NCBI RefSeq assembly: GCF_900141795.1
Contig: NZ_FSRE01000002.1
Location: forward strand, 62,001 to 126,000
Source: Sulfurivirga caldicuralii
GTDB taxonomy: Bacteria; Pseudomonadota; Gammaproteobacteria; Thiomicrospirales; Thiomicrospiraceae
Reading direction: 5' to 3'
DNA: 64,000 bases
The notes below the pieces were generated by a model. The model had not been told where the DNA came from. It ran no database searches and worked only from the letters and a program-made list of their open reading frames with translations. Both the position numbers and the translations under genes were made by a program. Positions 38,250 to 47,110 of this stretch are shown one piece after another (the stretch's first letter is position 1; each line of letters starts with the position of its first letter).

Positions 38250-39020
38250 ATGCTGGCCGAGTGGTTGCAGTACTGGACCACCTGGCCGGCGGTCCCTCAG
38301 GCCCGTTCACTGGGCTATCTTTATGAAGCCATCGCGTTGCAGGCACGGCGCCACCGCTGTGCAGGGGCATGGAGTGCTCACTACGCCCGGTGTCGGCAGG
38401 CCATGGAGGCGCTGAATGCTCAGCCCGGTTCACGCTGGCTGATTCTTGGCGGCGGTCTGCTGGAAGATATCCCGTTGGAATGGCTGGACCGCCAGGGCGT
38501 GCGGGTGGATGTGGTGGATATCGTTTTTCTGCGCAGGGCGCGTCGGCGCTTGCGGGGTTATAAACAGGTGCATCTGCTCGAGCGGGATGTGACCGAGCAT
38601 CTGCACCAGCTGGTGCAGGGAGATTTCACACCGCCTGTGCCCAGCTGGGGACTGGACCGGGGCTACGATGTAGTGGTGTCGCTCAATCTGGCCACGCAAC
38701 TGCCGCTGCTGCCCGCACAATACCTGTTGAAACAGGGAATTAAGGACGACGCCATTGATGCCTACGGCCGCGCATTGATGCGTGCCCACCTGACTTATCT
38801 GCAGCGTTTCCCGGGTGCTGAGGTGCTGCTGATTGCCGACCGGCATATTGAATCGCTGGATCGCGGCGGGCGTGTCGTGGATGAGATTGATCCTTGGTGG
38901 GGCGAAACGCCACCACCCGCAGAGACGCATTGGCAGTGGGAGGCGGTGCCGCTGCGCGAAGGCGGCGGACGCGGTCGCCGCGTGCATACGGTTGGCGTAT
39001 CCCGCTGGCGCAATCCGTAA
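38250..39020 (+). CDS. Hypothetical protein, possibly methyltransferase-like
   Basis: 256-residue soluble protein directly following ntrC with no spacer. Residues about 61-95 read like a Rossmann SAM site: WLILGGGLLEDIPLE followed by VDVVDIVFL, where an acidic residue ends the second strand. A later segment (YDVVVSLNLATQLPLL) resembles motif IV of class I methyltransferases. No named family is recognised and no substrate can be suggested. Its stop is followed immediately by repeat copy R4. Co-transcription with ntrBC is likely; involvement in nitrogen control is not shown. Confidence 0.65.
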   Translation: MLAEWLQYWTTWPAVPQARSLGYLYEAIALQARRHRCAGAWSAHYARCRQAMEALNAQPGSRWLILGGGLLEDIPLEWLDRQGVRVDVVDIVFLRRARRRLRGYKQVHLLERDVTEHLHQLVQGDFTPPVPSWGLDRGYDVVVSLNLATQLPLLPAQYLLKQGIKDDAIDAYGRALMRAHLTYLQRFPGAEVLLIADRHIESLDRGGRVVDEIDPWWGETPPPAETHWQWEAVPLREGGGRGRRVHTVGVSRWRNP

Positions 39021-39038
39021 GGGGGTCCCCGACTTTTA
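39021..39038 (-). repeat. Dispersed repeat copy R4
   Basis: 17 of 18 core bases match (GGGGGTCCCCGACTTTTA on the plus strand). It begins at the first base after the TAA of the preceding gene and sits next to the cytochrome b561 terminator, between convergent genes. Confidence 0.75.
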
Positions 39039-39044
39039 CAGACC

Positions 39045-39078
39045 GAAAAAAAGTGCCCCGGCAAAAAACCGGGGCACT
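39045..39078 (-). terminator. Intrinsic terminator of the cytochrome b561 gene
   Basis: Perfect 10 bp stem AGTGCCCCGG (39052-39061) / CCGGGGCACT (39069-39078). On the minus strand it is followed by a T tract (39046-39052 as A residues on the plus strand). It lies 26 nt past the stop. Confidence 0.9.
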
Positions 39079-39104
39079 GGGTCTGTCAGGGCGTTCAGAT
39101 AGAC

Positions 39105-39656
39105 TTATTCAGGGCGTTTGCGACCCAGCATGCGCAACAGCACATCGTCCTTGTCAATAAAGTGATGTTTCCACGCAGCGGCCATGTGCAGCACCACAAT
39201 GGCCATCAGGGTCCACGCCAGAAATTCGTGCGTCTCTTCAAAGAACTCGTGCAGCTCTTCGTTTTCGCCGATCAGAATGGGCATTTCAATGCCGAAGAAG
39301 ATGGGGTGGTAACCCTTGGTGGTGACCGTCAGGTAGCCCGCGATGGGGATCAGCAGCAGAAGCAGGTTCATGCCTTTTTTCACTGCGTTGGCGAACTGCA
39401 CTTCCCAAGGCCCCATGTGCGAGGGGGGCATGGGTTCAGGCTGAATCCGGCTCAGAGGAATGCGAATCAGCGTCAGTAGAAAGACCAGCATGCCAACGGA
39501 CTGGTGCAGGGCGAACAGCTGCTTGCGCAACGGATCGGTCTTGTCCAGTTCGCCCATGTAGAGTCCCACGAAAAAGAGGGCAAAGAACAGCAGGGCGATG
39601 CCCCAGTGGAACAGGCGGGTAATCAGGCCATAGCTTTCGCGGGTATTCCATAACAT
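39105..39656 (-). CDS. cybB: Cytochrome b561 family protein
   Basis: Di-haem inner-membrane cytochrome of 183 residues with four predicted helices. Candidate haem-ligand histidines occur in RLFHWGIA, ALHQSVG, ETHEFLAWT and VLHMAAAWKHHF. Family members oxidise quinol; some act on superoxide. The region between helices 3 and 4 carries an acidic Glu-rich insertion (IGENEELHEFFEETHEF). It stands alone with its own terminator, so redox partner is unknown. Confidence 0.88.
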   Translation of the reverse strand: MLWNTRESYGLITRLFHWGIALLFFALFFVGLYMGELDKTDPLRKQLFALHQSVGMLVFLLTLIRIPLSRIQPEPMPPSHMGPWEVQFANAVKKGMNLLLLLIPIAGYLTVTTKGYHPIFFGIEMPILIGENEELHEFFEETHEFLAWTLMAIVVLHMAAAWKHHFIDKDDVLLRMLGRKRPE

Positions 39657-39741
39657 GGGCAGCAGCTCCTGTATATGCGTGGGATGTGTTGTTTTGCTTA
39701 TGCGTGCCGATAAATTGTATTAGTTTGCCGGCGGTTACGCA

Positions 39742-40551
39742 TTAGACATCTGCTGCAAGGGCCAGGAACTGCTGCAGCAGTTCGGGGGATGCGGCTGCCA
39801 CGGCGCTGCGTTTGTTCAGGGTGCCGTTAAAAACGGCTTCGCCGTCCAGCGTTGCCGAGACGCCGCCCGCTTCATGCAGAATCAGGTGTCCCGCCGCATA
39901 ATCCCACAGCCCCTGGCCGCCGTGGGCATAGATTTCAGCACGCCCGGCAGCGATCCAGCACCAGTCCAGCACCACCGCGCCGATATTGCGCTGCGAGGCA
40001 TAGGGTGCCTCGGTGGCGAGGCGGGCCGCCAGCGGCTTGGGCAGGCGCTTGAAGTCGATCAGCGCCAGTGTCTCCTTAAGCTGATCGACCGCGGTGTTGA
40101 CCCGGATGGGGGTGTCGTTCAGTGTGGCGCCCTGACCCTTGCGTGCGGTAAAGAGTTCATCGCGGACGGGGTCGTACACCAGCCCAAGCACGACTTCACC
40201 TCCCTGCACTAGCGCCAGCGAGGTGGCGAACAGCGGGCAGCCGTGGGCAAAGTTGGTGGTGCCATCAAGGGGGTCGAGTACCCAGCAACCGGTATCCGAC
40301 TGCAACGCCGCCTGTTGTGCCGCCGGGGTGGATTCCTCCCCCACAAAGGCGAGTTGGGGCCAGTTGTCGTGCAGAAAGCGCTGGCAGGCACGCTGCATGG
40401 CGCCGTCCGCTTCGGTGAGCAGGGAGCCATCGGCCTTTTTTTCCGCCGTCACATGGCGAAAGCGGGGCAGCAATTCTGCCTGTGCCAGGCGGCGCAGTTC
40501 GTCCTGCAGGAGTTGCCAGTCGGCATCGGATTCGTAGGGTGTGGGGTGCAT
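39742..40551 (-). CDS. Inositol monophosphatase family protein
   Basis: Mg2+-dependent phosphatase of 269 residues. Metal-binding motifs are intact: GEES near residue 75, the DPLDGTTNF signature, and WDYAAGHLILHEAGG near the C-terminus. Relatives include SuhB, HisN-type histidinol phosphatase and CysQ; the sequence alone does not decide among them. It overlaps the upstream CorC-type gene by one base, so the two are co-transcribed on the minus strand. Confidence 0.88.
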   Translation of the reverse strand: MHPTPYESDADWQLLQDELRRLAQAELLPRFRHVTAEKKADGSLLTEADGAMQRACQRFLHDNWPQLAFVGEESTPAAQQAALQSDTGCWVLDPLDGTTNFAHGCPLFATSLALVQGGEVVLGLVYDPVRDELFTARKGQGATLNDTPIRVNTAVDQLKETLALIDFKRLPKPLAARLATEAPYASQRNIGAVVLDWCWIAAGRAEIYAHGGQGLWDYAAGHLILHEAGGVSATLDGEAVFNGTLNKRSAVAAASPELLQQFLALAADV

Positions 40552-41846
40552 CAGTCCTCCGTGCGTTCTTCGCTGTTGTTGGATGCTGGCGTGATCCTGA
40601 CCTGCTCGATGGCGTTTTCGCTGGTGGAAACCACTTCGAGAATCCAGTTGCCGATCTTGAGCGCGGTGCTCGGTTGCGGCATGGTTTCCAGCACTTCCTG
40701 AATCAGGCCGTTGATGGTTTTCGGACCGTCCACCGGCAGATCCAGGCCATACTCCCGGTTCAGATCGCGAATAAAGGCACCGCCTTCCACCAGCAGTTCG
40801 CCACCTTCGGCCTGAATGACCGGACTGCGTTCCTGAGGGGTGCCGCGTTTGTCGTGGGTCAGTTCACCGACGATTTCTTCAAGCAGGTCTTCCATGGTGA
40901 GCAGACCGATCAGATCGCCATACTCGTCCACCACCAGCGCCATACGACGGCGGTGCTTGCGAAATTCCGCCAGCTGCTTGTTCAGTGGGGTGGTGTTGGG
41001 GACGAAATAGGCTGGGCGAGACTGCTTGATGATGTCCTTCAGGGTGATTTCGTGACAGCCCATCAAAATCGGCAGGGCGCGGCGAATATTGATGATACCG
41101 ATCAGGTCCTCGTCCAGCGAGCCACGATACAGCGGAATGCGCGTGTAGGGTGATTTCTTGATCGCTTCCAGAATCCTGTCCATGGGCTCGTCCACATCGA
41201 TGGCGTAGATGTCGGACTTGGGCACGATGACATCTTCCACCGTGACCTCTTCCATGCGCAGGATGCTCTTGAGCATGTCGCGGTACTGCTTGGGGATCTG
41301 TGGTGAGCTTTCGATAATGGCTTCCAGCTCCTGCGGTGTGAGGAGATCACTATCGTTTTTCACCAGCTTGACGCCGAGCAGACGCAGGAAGTTGTTGGCC
41401 ACGAAGTTGACCATGAGCACCAGCGGCGACAGCACCTTCAGCAGCGGCTCGAGGAAATAGGTGGCCGGGAATGCGATCTTTTCCGGATACATGGCCGCCA
41501 AGGTTTTCGGTGCCACCTCGGAGAAGATGAGTACGACCAGCGTCAGGATACCCGCGCCGATGGCGATACCCGGCTCGCCGGCGATACGCATGGCAATAAT
41601 GGTGGCAATGGAAGAGGCGAGGATATTAACGAAGTTGTTGCCCAACAGGATGACGCCCAGCAGGCGATCCGGGTGTTCCAGCAGGCGCAGGGCGCGGATG
41701 GCGGGCTTGTAACCTTCTTTCGCAAGTGCCTTGAGGCGATAGCGGTTCAGTGCCATCATGCCAGTTTCGGAGCTGGAAAAGATGGCGGACATGAGCAGAA
41801 GCAATCCCAGGATGGCAAACAGCAGGGACAGCGGCATATCGTTCAT
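40551..41846 (-). CDS. HlyC/CorC-family protein (CNNM domain, CBS pair, CorC domain; YfjD-like)
   Basis: 431 residues. An N-terminal DUF21/CNNM membrane domain with four helices (FSSSETGMMALNRYRLKALAKEG) is followed by two CBS domains (VIVPKSDIYAIDVDEP and MALVVDEYGDLIGLLTMEDLLEEIVGEL) and a C-terminal CorC/HlyC domain. Relatives are linked to Mg2+ or other cation export. In E. coli the same gene (yfjD) lies beside ypjD and ffh, and that cluster is preserved here. Confidence 0.9.
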   Translation of the reverse strand: MNDMPLSLLFAILGLLLLMSAIFSSSETGMMALNRYRLKALAKEGYKPAIRALRLLEHPDRLLGVILLGNNFVNILASSIATIIAMRIAGEPGIAIGAGILTLVVLIFSEVAPKTLAAMYPEKIAFPATYFLEPLLKVLSPLVLMVNFVANNFLRLLGVKLVKNDSDLLTPQELEAIIESSPQIPKQYRDMLKSILRMEEVTVEDVIVPKSDIYAIDVDEPMDRILEAIKKSPYTRIPLYRGSLDEDLIGIINIRRALPILMGCHEITLKDIIKQSRPAYFVPNTTPLNKQLAEFRKHRRRMALVVDEYGDLIGLLTMEDLLEEIVGELTHDKRGTPQERSPVIQAEGGELLVEGGAFIRDLNREYGLDLPVDGPKTINGLIQEVLETMPQPSTALKIGNWILEVVSTSENAIEQVRITPASNNSEERTED

Positions 41847-41894
41847 GGGTGTGAAATCTCCATGTCAAAAAATGTTGTGACAAAAAAGCTCTGA

Positions 41895-42695
41895 TTAGGG
41901 GCGGGGCAGAAGAAATTCAAGTACGATGGAGGAGCCGACATAGCCCAGCATCAGCAGAACGAAGGCCCACAGGGTGAGGCGGGCTGCCTTGCGCCCACGC
42001 CAGCCGCGGCGGAAGTGCCCCCACAGCAGCAGACCATAGAGCAGCCAGGCCAACAGAGAGAAGAAGGTCTTGTGGGCCAGATGCTGGGCAAACAGATCTT
42101 CCACGAAAAAGAAACCGGTGATCAGTGCAAAGGTGAGGGTGATGAAGCCCAGAACCAGCAACTGGTAGAGGGTTTTTTCCATCAGCTGAAGCGGCGGCAG
42201 AGCCCCGAACAGACTGCCCAGTTTATGGGAGCGGAAGCGCTGTTCCTGAATGAGGAACAGAATCGCCTGGGTGGCAGCAAGGAAGAACAGGCCATAGGCG
42301 AGAATGGCCAGCACGATATGCGCCCCGTATTCCACCGGCAGTGGGTGCGTGTCGGTAATGACCAGCGGCGCCAGTGCCAGCAGGCCGGCAAAGGGAAAGA
42401 TGATCAGGCCGAGCATTTCTGTCGGCTTGGTGAGCATGCCGATCCATAGCGCTACGGCAGCACTCCAGCCGATCAGCGAAAGGGCGATGCCGAAGCCGAA
42501 CACCCACTGATCCTGCTGCCGCATGGCCAGCCAGATACTGATGGCGTGAGCGATGAGGCCGATGAGGGTGTAGGCAATCAGCTGCGGACGACGGTAACCT
42601 GCCTCCAGGTCAAACCGCAGGCGTGCAACCACAATCAGCCAGTTGTTCAGGTAGAGAATGAATGCGATAAGGCTTGCAAAGCCGAAACCGGACAT
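41895..42695 (-). CDS. ypjD: CcsA-like integral membrane protein YpjD
   Basis: 266-residue multi-helix membrane protein of the cytochrome c assembly (CcsA/CcmC-like) superfamily with about eight predicted helices. The weak tryptophan-rich or His-bearing stretch (PVEYGAHIVLAILAYGLFFLAATQAILFLIQE) is typical. ATG 42695 is preferred; a TTG at 42701 would add two residues. It is divergent from ffh, the conserved arrangement in this class. True haem-handling activity is not demonstrated by context. Confidence 0.85.
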   Translation of the reverse strand: MSGFGFASLIAFILYLNNWLIVVARLRFDLEAGYRRPQLIAYTLIGLIAHAISIWLAMRQQDQWVFGFGIALSLIGWSAAVALWIGMLTKPTEMLGLIIFPFAGLLALAPLVITDTHPLPVEYGAHIVLAILAYGLFFLAATQAILFLIQEQRFRSHKLGSLFGALPPLQLMEKTLYQLLVLGFITLTFALITGFFFVEDLFAQHLAHKTFFSLLAWLLYGLLLWGHFRRGWRGRKAARLTLWAFVLLMLGYVGSSIVLEFLLPRP

Positions 42696-42759
42696 GGGCA
42701 AAAGGTCATAGTCGTAAAGCCGCTATAATAGCGTAAAATCGCCTGAAATGGAGCAAGGC

Positions 42760-44184
42760 ATGTTTGAGAATTTAACCGATCGATTGAACAAGACCCTGCG
42801 CAGTCTGACCGGGCAGGGCAAGCTGACCGAAAGCAATATTCAGGACGCCCTGCGCGACGTGCGTCGTGCCCTGCTGGAGGCGGACGTGGCGCTGCCGGTG
42901 GTCAAGCAGTTTATCGATCGTGTCCGTGAGCGCGCCATCGGTCAGGAAGTCAGCAGTGCCCTGAATCCGGGGCAGGCGTTCATCAAGATCGTCAATGAAA
43001 CGCTGACCGAGGTGATGGGCGGTGCGGCTGAACCGCTCAATCTGAATGTGGAGCCGCCAGCAGTCATTTTGATGGCTGGTCTGCAGGGTGCGGGCAAGAC
43101 CACCACCGTCGGCAAGCTAGCCAAGTACCTGAAGGAGCGCGAGAAGAAAAAGGTGATGGTGGTGTCGGCGGACGTCTATCGCCCCGCGGCCATCAAGCAG
43201 CTGGAAACGCTTGCCGGGCAGGTGGGTGTGGACTTCTTCCCCAGCTCGCCCGAACAGGATCCTGTTGAGATTGCGCAGCAGGCGGTGGCGGCGGCGCGCA
43301 AGGCGTTTGCCGATGTGCTGATCGTGGACACCGCCGGTCGTCTGCACGTGGACGACGAAATGATGGCCGAGATCAAGCGCCTGCATGCGGCGCTGAATCC
43401 GGCGGAAACCCTATTTGTGGTGGACGCCATGACCGGTCAGGACGCAGCCAATACGGCCCGGGCATTTCACGATGCGCTGCCGCTCACTGGCGTGGTGCTC
43501 ACCAAGGCGGACGGTGACGCGCGCGGCGGTGCGGCACTTTCTATCCGTGAAATTACCGGCAAGCCGATCAAGTTCATCGGTACGGGTGAGAAGCTGGACG
43601 GGCTGGAGCCGTTCCATCCGGATCGCATGGCCAGCCGTATTCTCGGCATGGGCGATGTGCTCTCCCTGATCGAGGAAGCTGAAGCCAAGATCGACAAGAA
43701 AAAGGCGGAAAAGTTCGCCAGAAAGGTCCAGAAGAGTGGACAGTTCGATCTGGAAGACTTCCGCGAGCAACTGGGGCAGATCCACCGCATGGGTGGAATT
43801 GGCGGCCTGATGGGCAAATTGCCCGGTATGGGCGGGCTGGCCAATCAGGTGGATCCTGCCGTGGCGGAAAAGGAGTTCAAGCGCATGGAGGCAATCATTA
43901 ACTCCATGACGCCGCAGGAGCGTCGTCATCCCTCCATTATCAAGGGTTCGCGCAAGCGCCGCATCGCTAAGGGGGCGGGTGTGCAGGTGCAGGATGTGAA
44001 CCGACTGCTCAAGCAGTTCGAGCAGATGCAGAAGATGATGAAAAAGCTCTCCAAGGGCGGCATGAAAAACCTCATGCGCGGGCTGGGCGGCAAGCTGCCG
44101 GGCGGAATGGGCGGACCTGGTGGCGCCGGCGGTATGGGCGGTCTGCCGGGCCTCGGTGGCGGCTTGCCATTTGGGCGCAAGTAG
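42760..44184 (+). CDS. ffh: Signal recognition particle protein Ffh
   Basis: SRP54 GTPase that targets membrane proteins co-translationally, 474 residues. N domain, then G domain with GLQGAGKTTT, DTAGRLHVDDEM and TKADGDARGG, then a Met-rich M domain and a Gly/Met tail. The upstream ATG 42748 is in frame, but ATG 42760 has a GGAGCAAGG site just before it and gives the canonical MFENLTDRL. TATAAT at 42724-42729 may be the -10; no good -35 was found. Confidence 0.97.
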   Translation: MFENLTDRLNKTLRSLTGQGKLTESNIQDALRDVRRALLEADVALPVVKQFIDRVRERAIGQEVSSALNPGQAFIKIVNETLTEVMGGAAEPLNLNVEPPAVILMAGLQGAGKTTTVGKLAKYLKEREKKKVMVVSADVYRPAAIKQLETLAGQVGVDFFPSSPEQDPVEIAQQAVAAARKAFADVLIVDTAGRLHVDDEMMAEIKRLHAALNPAETLFVVDAMTGQDAANTARAFHDALPLTGVVLTKADGDARGGAALSIREITGKPIKFIGTGEKLDGLEPFHPDRMASRILGMGDVLSLIEEAEAKIDKKKAEKFARKVQKSGQFDLEDFREQLGQIHRMGGIGGLMGKLPGMGGLANQVDPAVAEKEFKRMEAIINSMTPQERRHPSIIKGSRKRRIAKGAGVQVQDVNRLLKQFEQMQKMMKKLSKGGMKNLMRGLGGKLPGGMGGPGGAGGMGGLPGLGGGLPFGRK

Positions 44185-44203
44185 CTGCAGATAGGCCTCG
44201 CGC

Positions 44204-44231
44204 TTTACAAGCCCGTTCGTTTTCGTATAAT
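44204..44231 (+). promoter_or_regulatory. Sigma70 promoter of tRNA-Ser
   Basis: TTTACA (44204-44209), a 16 bp spacer, and TATAAT (44226-44231), 14 nt before the tRNA. Same TCGTATAATACCG context as the tRNA-Lys promoter. Confidence 0.78.
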
Positions 44232-44245
44232 ACCGGCCTCAACGC

Positions 44246-44336
44246 GGTGAAGTGGCCGAGAGGCTGAAGGCGCTCCCCTGCTAAGGGAGTATGGGCCAAA
44301 AGCCCATCGAGGGTTCGAATCCCTCCTTCACCGCCA
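44246..44336 (+). tRNA. tRNA-Ser (anticodon GCT)
   Basis: 91 nt class II tRNA with acceptor stem GGTGAAG/CTTCACC, anticodon GCT in CCTGCTAAGG, a long variable arm (TATGGGCCAAAAGCCCATC), T-arm GGTTCGAATCC and encoded CCA. Reads AGC/AGT codons. Confidence 0.97.
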
Positions 44337-44360
44337 TTTTTATTTGAGTGTGAAAATTAT

Positions 44361-44389
44361 TTGACAATGCGGTTGCCAATCCGCATAAT
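44361..44389 (+). promoter_or_regulatory. Sigma70 promoter of tRNA-Arg
   Basis: Consensus -35 TTGACA (44361-44366), a 17 bp spacer, and CATAAT (44384-44389), 18 nt before the tRNA. The inner GCGG..CCGC sequence also forms a small dyad. Confidence 0.85.
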
Positions 44390-44407
44390 TCGCACCCATC
44401 AATTTCA

Positions 44408-44484
44408 GCGCTCGTAGCTCAACTGGATAGAGTACCTGGCTACGAACCAGGCGGTTGGAGGTTCGAGTCCTCCCGAGCGCGCCA
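44408..44484 (+). tRNA. tRNA-Arg (anticodon ACG)
   Basis: 77 nt tRNA with acceptor stem GCGCTCG/CGAGCGC, anticodon ACG in CTACGAA, T-arm GGTTCGAGTCC and encoded CCA. The A34 is expected to be converted to inosine, reading CGT/CGC/CGA. Confidence 0.97.
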
Positions 44485-44495
44485 TACACCTCCCG

Positions 44496-44534
44496 GCCCT
44501 GCAAGGTTCCCCCTCCTCCTTGCGGGGCTTTTTT
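44496..44534 (+). terminator. Intrinsic terminator after tRNA-Arg
   Basis: GCCCTGCAAGG (44496-44506) pairs with CCTTGCGGGGC (44518-44528) with one G-T pair, followed by six T residues. It ends the tRNA-Arg transcript. Confidence 0.88.
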
Positions 44535-44695
44535 ATTTCAAGTTTTTTCGTGCTTCCTATTCTCCAGAGCGTATTGGCGCGCTCAATGGATGGCGCCCCC
44601 CACTTGGTTGGTCGGCCGTCGGAATTTGTCTTTTCCATTTGGGGGCAGGTCGGGCTTGAGTGGCAGGGGTAGTCAGTGGATTCGGGATTCGCCGG

Positions 44696-45328
44696 TCAGT
44701 CGATCCCAAGCAGCTTGTGAGTCTGCAGGCTCAGGCGCCATTGCGGGTGCTTGAGGCAGTAGTTTAGGGTCTTGCGCAGGTTGGCCTGCTGGTTGGGCCC
44801 GTCCATGGGTTGCAGATAGAACAGTTTGAATTCGAGGTGTGCCACTTTCTCTGGCGGCAGATCAGCCTGCGGATATACCAGCTTGAGCTCGTCGCCCCAT
44901 GTCTGAATCAGCGGCGCACCGGCCTTGGGGCTGACTGTCAGCCAGTCGATGCCGCCCGGCGCCTTGATGGTGCCGTTGGTTTCCACCGCGATCTCAAAAC
45001 GTTGCCGTTTGAGCGCCTTGAGCAGGGCGGTATCCACCTGCAGCAGGGGTTCGCCACCGGTCAGCACCACGAAAGGGGGTACGCTGATATCTGGCCAGAA
45101 GCGAATGAGGTGTTCAACCAGTGCCTCGGCCGTGTCGAAACGGCCACCATTTTGTCCGTCGGTGCCCACGAAATCGGTATCACAGAAGCGGCACACCGCA
45201 GTGGCGCGATCTTCCTCCTTGCCCGTCCAAAGGTTGCAATGGCTGAAGCGACAGAAAATGGCGGGGCGACCGCTGTGGGCCCCTTCGCCCTGCAGTGAAT
45301 AGAAGACTTCCTTGATGCGGTAGGCCAT
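44696..45328 (-). CDS. queE: 7-carboxy-7-deazaguanine synthase QueE
   Basis: Radical SAM enzyme of queuosine synthesis making CDG from 6-carboxytetrahydropterin, 210 residues. The cluster cysteines follow the CX14CX2C pattern of the proteobacterial type: C31, C46, C49. The SAM motif TGGEPLLQ is present. Its product feeds QueC, encoded at 34449. The 161 nt between its stop and the tRNA-Arg terminator holds no recognisable gene. Confidence 0.94.
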   Translation of the reverse strand: MAYRIKEVFYSLQGEGAHSGRPAIFCRFSHCNLWTGKEEDRATAVCRFCDTDFVGTDGQNGGRFDTAEALVEHLIRFWPDISVPPFVVLTGGEPLLQVDTALLKALKRQRFEIAVETNGTIKAPGGIDWLTVSPKAGAPLIQTWGDELKLVYPQADLPPEKVAHLEFKLFYLQPMDGPNQQANLRKTLNYCLKHPQWRLSLQTHKLLGID

Positions 45329-45361
45329 GGGCAGCGTCCGAAATTAAAAAGGTTATTTTAC

Positions 45362-45632
45362 GGCACCTCCGCAAAACCTCTGAACGGTCGCGACAGTGGC
45401 GATTCCGGTTCAAGGCAAGACGCACCGAACGTGGCATGGTCATTCCGTGCGAGTGAGGTGCAACACCGCATTGGGCCGGAATCGCCCTGTCCCTTCGGGT
45501 TGCGGCGGGACGGCAGCATCTTCTGCGTTGCGCGGCTTGCCTTTGGCGCCAACAAAAGCTGCGCCGTGCGCCTTGAATCTGCTGCCCTCGCGCCAGCAAC
45601 GCGAGCGCATTCAGAGGTTTTGCGGAGGTGCC
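45362..45632. mobile_element. MITE-like non-coding element with perfect 23 bp terminal inverted repeats
   Basis: The left end (45362-45384, starting GGCACCTCCGC) is the exact reverse complement of the right end (45610-45632, ending GCGGAGGTGCC), giving a 271 bp element. A second perfect 11 bp inverted pair lies inside (GGCGATTCCGG at 45398-45408, CCGGAATCGCC at 45476-45486). A TTCAAGG motif also occurs inward of both ends in opposite orientation, so the homology of the arms extends imperfectly. No transposase is encoded and I see no target-site duplication. It fills the queE-leuC gap, whose start codons it separates. Confidence 0.75.
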
Positions 45633-45682
45633 TTGCTGCTATAATGGCAAGATTATTTCTATCGGATATCGACGAGCGGATC

Positions 45683-47098
45683 ATGGCAGGAAAAACCCTC
45701 TACGACAAGCTCTGGGGCGAGCATGTGGTGCGTCAGGATGAGGATGGCACCGCATTAATCTATATCGACCGCCACCTGTTGCACGAAGTGACCTCGCCGC
45801 AGGCGTTTGAAGGCCTGCGTCTGGCCGGGCGCAAGCCGTGGCGCGTGGATGCCAATCTGTGTACCCCGGATCACAATGTGCCCACCACCGAAGTGGAAGG
45901 GGGGCCGGAGAACATCGAAGACCCCATCTCGCGCATTCAGGTGCTGACCCTGGACAAAAATGCGCAGGAATTTGGCATTCTCGAGTTCCCCATGGGGGAT
46001 CCCCGTCAGGGCATTGTCCATGTGGTGGGCCCAGAGGAGGGGGCCACCCTGCCAGGCATGACTGTGGTCTGCGGCGACTCCCATACTTCCACCCACGGTG
46101 CGCTCGGTTGTCTGGCGCATGGTATCGGTACCTCGGAAGTTGAGCATGTGCTGGCCACTCAGTGCCTGATCCAGAAGAAAATGAAGAACATGCTCATCAA
46201 GGTGGATGGGCAGCTGCAGCCGGGCGTGGGTCCCAAGGATGTCATTCTGTACATTATCGGCCAGATCGGTACTGCTGGCGGAACCGGTTATGCCATCGAG
46301 TTCGGCGGCCAGGTGTTCCGCGACATGTCCATCGAAGGGCGCATGACAGTGTGTAACATGGCCATCGAAGCGGGCGCCCGCGCCGGTATGGTGGCCGTGG
46401 ATGACAAGACCATCGATTACGTAAAAGGGCGCCCGTTTGCCCCCACCGGCGAGCTGTGGGACCGTGCGGTTGAGCATTGGAAGACTCTGCACTCCGATCC
46501 GGATGCCGACTTCGATGTGGTGCTGGAGTTTGACGGCAGCCAGATCGAACCGCAGGTGACTTGGGGGACGTCCCCGGAAATGGTGATTCCCATTACCGGC
46601 AAGGTGCCGAATCCCGATTATGAAACGGATCCGGTACGCGAGGCCGGCATGCGTCGCGCGCTGGAATACATGGGGCTGGAGGCTGAAACGCCGGCGACCG
46701 AAATTCCGGTGGACTATGTCTTTATCGGCTCCTGTACCAACTCGCGCATCGAAGACCTGCGTGCCGCTGCGGAAATCGTCAAGGGACGCAAGGTGTCCGA
46801 CCGCGTGGAGCAGGCGTTGGTGGTGCCCGGTTCCGGTCTGGTGAAGATGCAGGCGGAAAAGGAAGGGTTGGACAAGATCTTCAAGGAGGCCGGGTTCCAG
46901 TGGCGCAACCCGGGCTGCTCCATGTGTCTGGCCATGAATGCCGACCGTCTGCCGCCGAAAAAGCACTGCGCCTCCACCTCGAACCGCAACTTCGAGGGGC
47001 GGCAGGGCGCTGGCGGGCGCACGCACCTGGTCAGCCCGCAGATGGCCGCTGCAGCAGCCATTGCCGGGCATTTCGTTGATGTACGTGAATTTCTGTAA
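45683..47098 (+). CDS. leuC: 3-isopropylmalate dehydratase large subunit
   Basis: 4Fe-4S isomerase converting 2- to 3-isopropylmalate with LeuD, 471 residues. Cluster cysteines are in GSCTNSR and PGCSMC, and the substrate blocks [13 protein letters not shown] and [12 protein letters not shown] are intact. The frame is open 84 codons further upstream through the inverted-repeat element, but ATG 45683 gives the family N-terminus ([10 protein letters not shown]). TATAAT at 45640-45645, eight bases beyond the element, may be its -10. Confidence 0.96.
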   Translation: MAGKTLYDKLWGEHVVRQDEDGTALIYIDRHLLHEVTSPQAFEGLRLAGRKPWRVDANLCTPDHNVPTTEVEGGPENIEDPISRIQVLTLDKNAQEFGILEFPMGDPRQGIVHVVGPEEGATLPGMTVVCGDSHTSTHGALGCLAHGIGTSEVEHVLATQCLIQKKMKNMLIKVDGQLQPGVGPKDVILYIIGQIGTAGGTGYAIEFGGQVFRDMSIEGRMTVCNMAIEAGARAGMVAVDDKTIDYVKGRPFAPTGELWDRAVEHWKTLHSDPDADFDVVLEFDGSQIEPQVTWGTSPEMVIPITGKVPNPDYETDPVREAGMRRALEYMGLEAETPATEIPVDYVFIGSCTNSRIEDLRAAAEIVKGRKVSDRVEQALVVPGSGLVKMQAEKEGLDKIFKEAGFQWRNPGCSMCLAMNADRLPPKKHCASTSNRNFEGRQGAGGRTHLVSPQMAAAAAIAGHFVDVREFL

Positions 47099-47110
47099 GG
47101 AGGGCGGCAG

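Noticed and set aside
45431-45682. In-frame N-terminal extension of leuC of about 84 codons
   Set aside because: It is translated from the inverted-repeat element, is unlike any LeuC, and ATG 45683 already gives the normal protein start.
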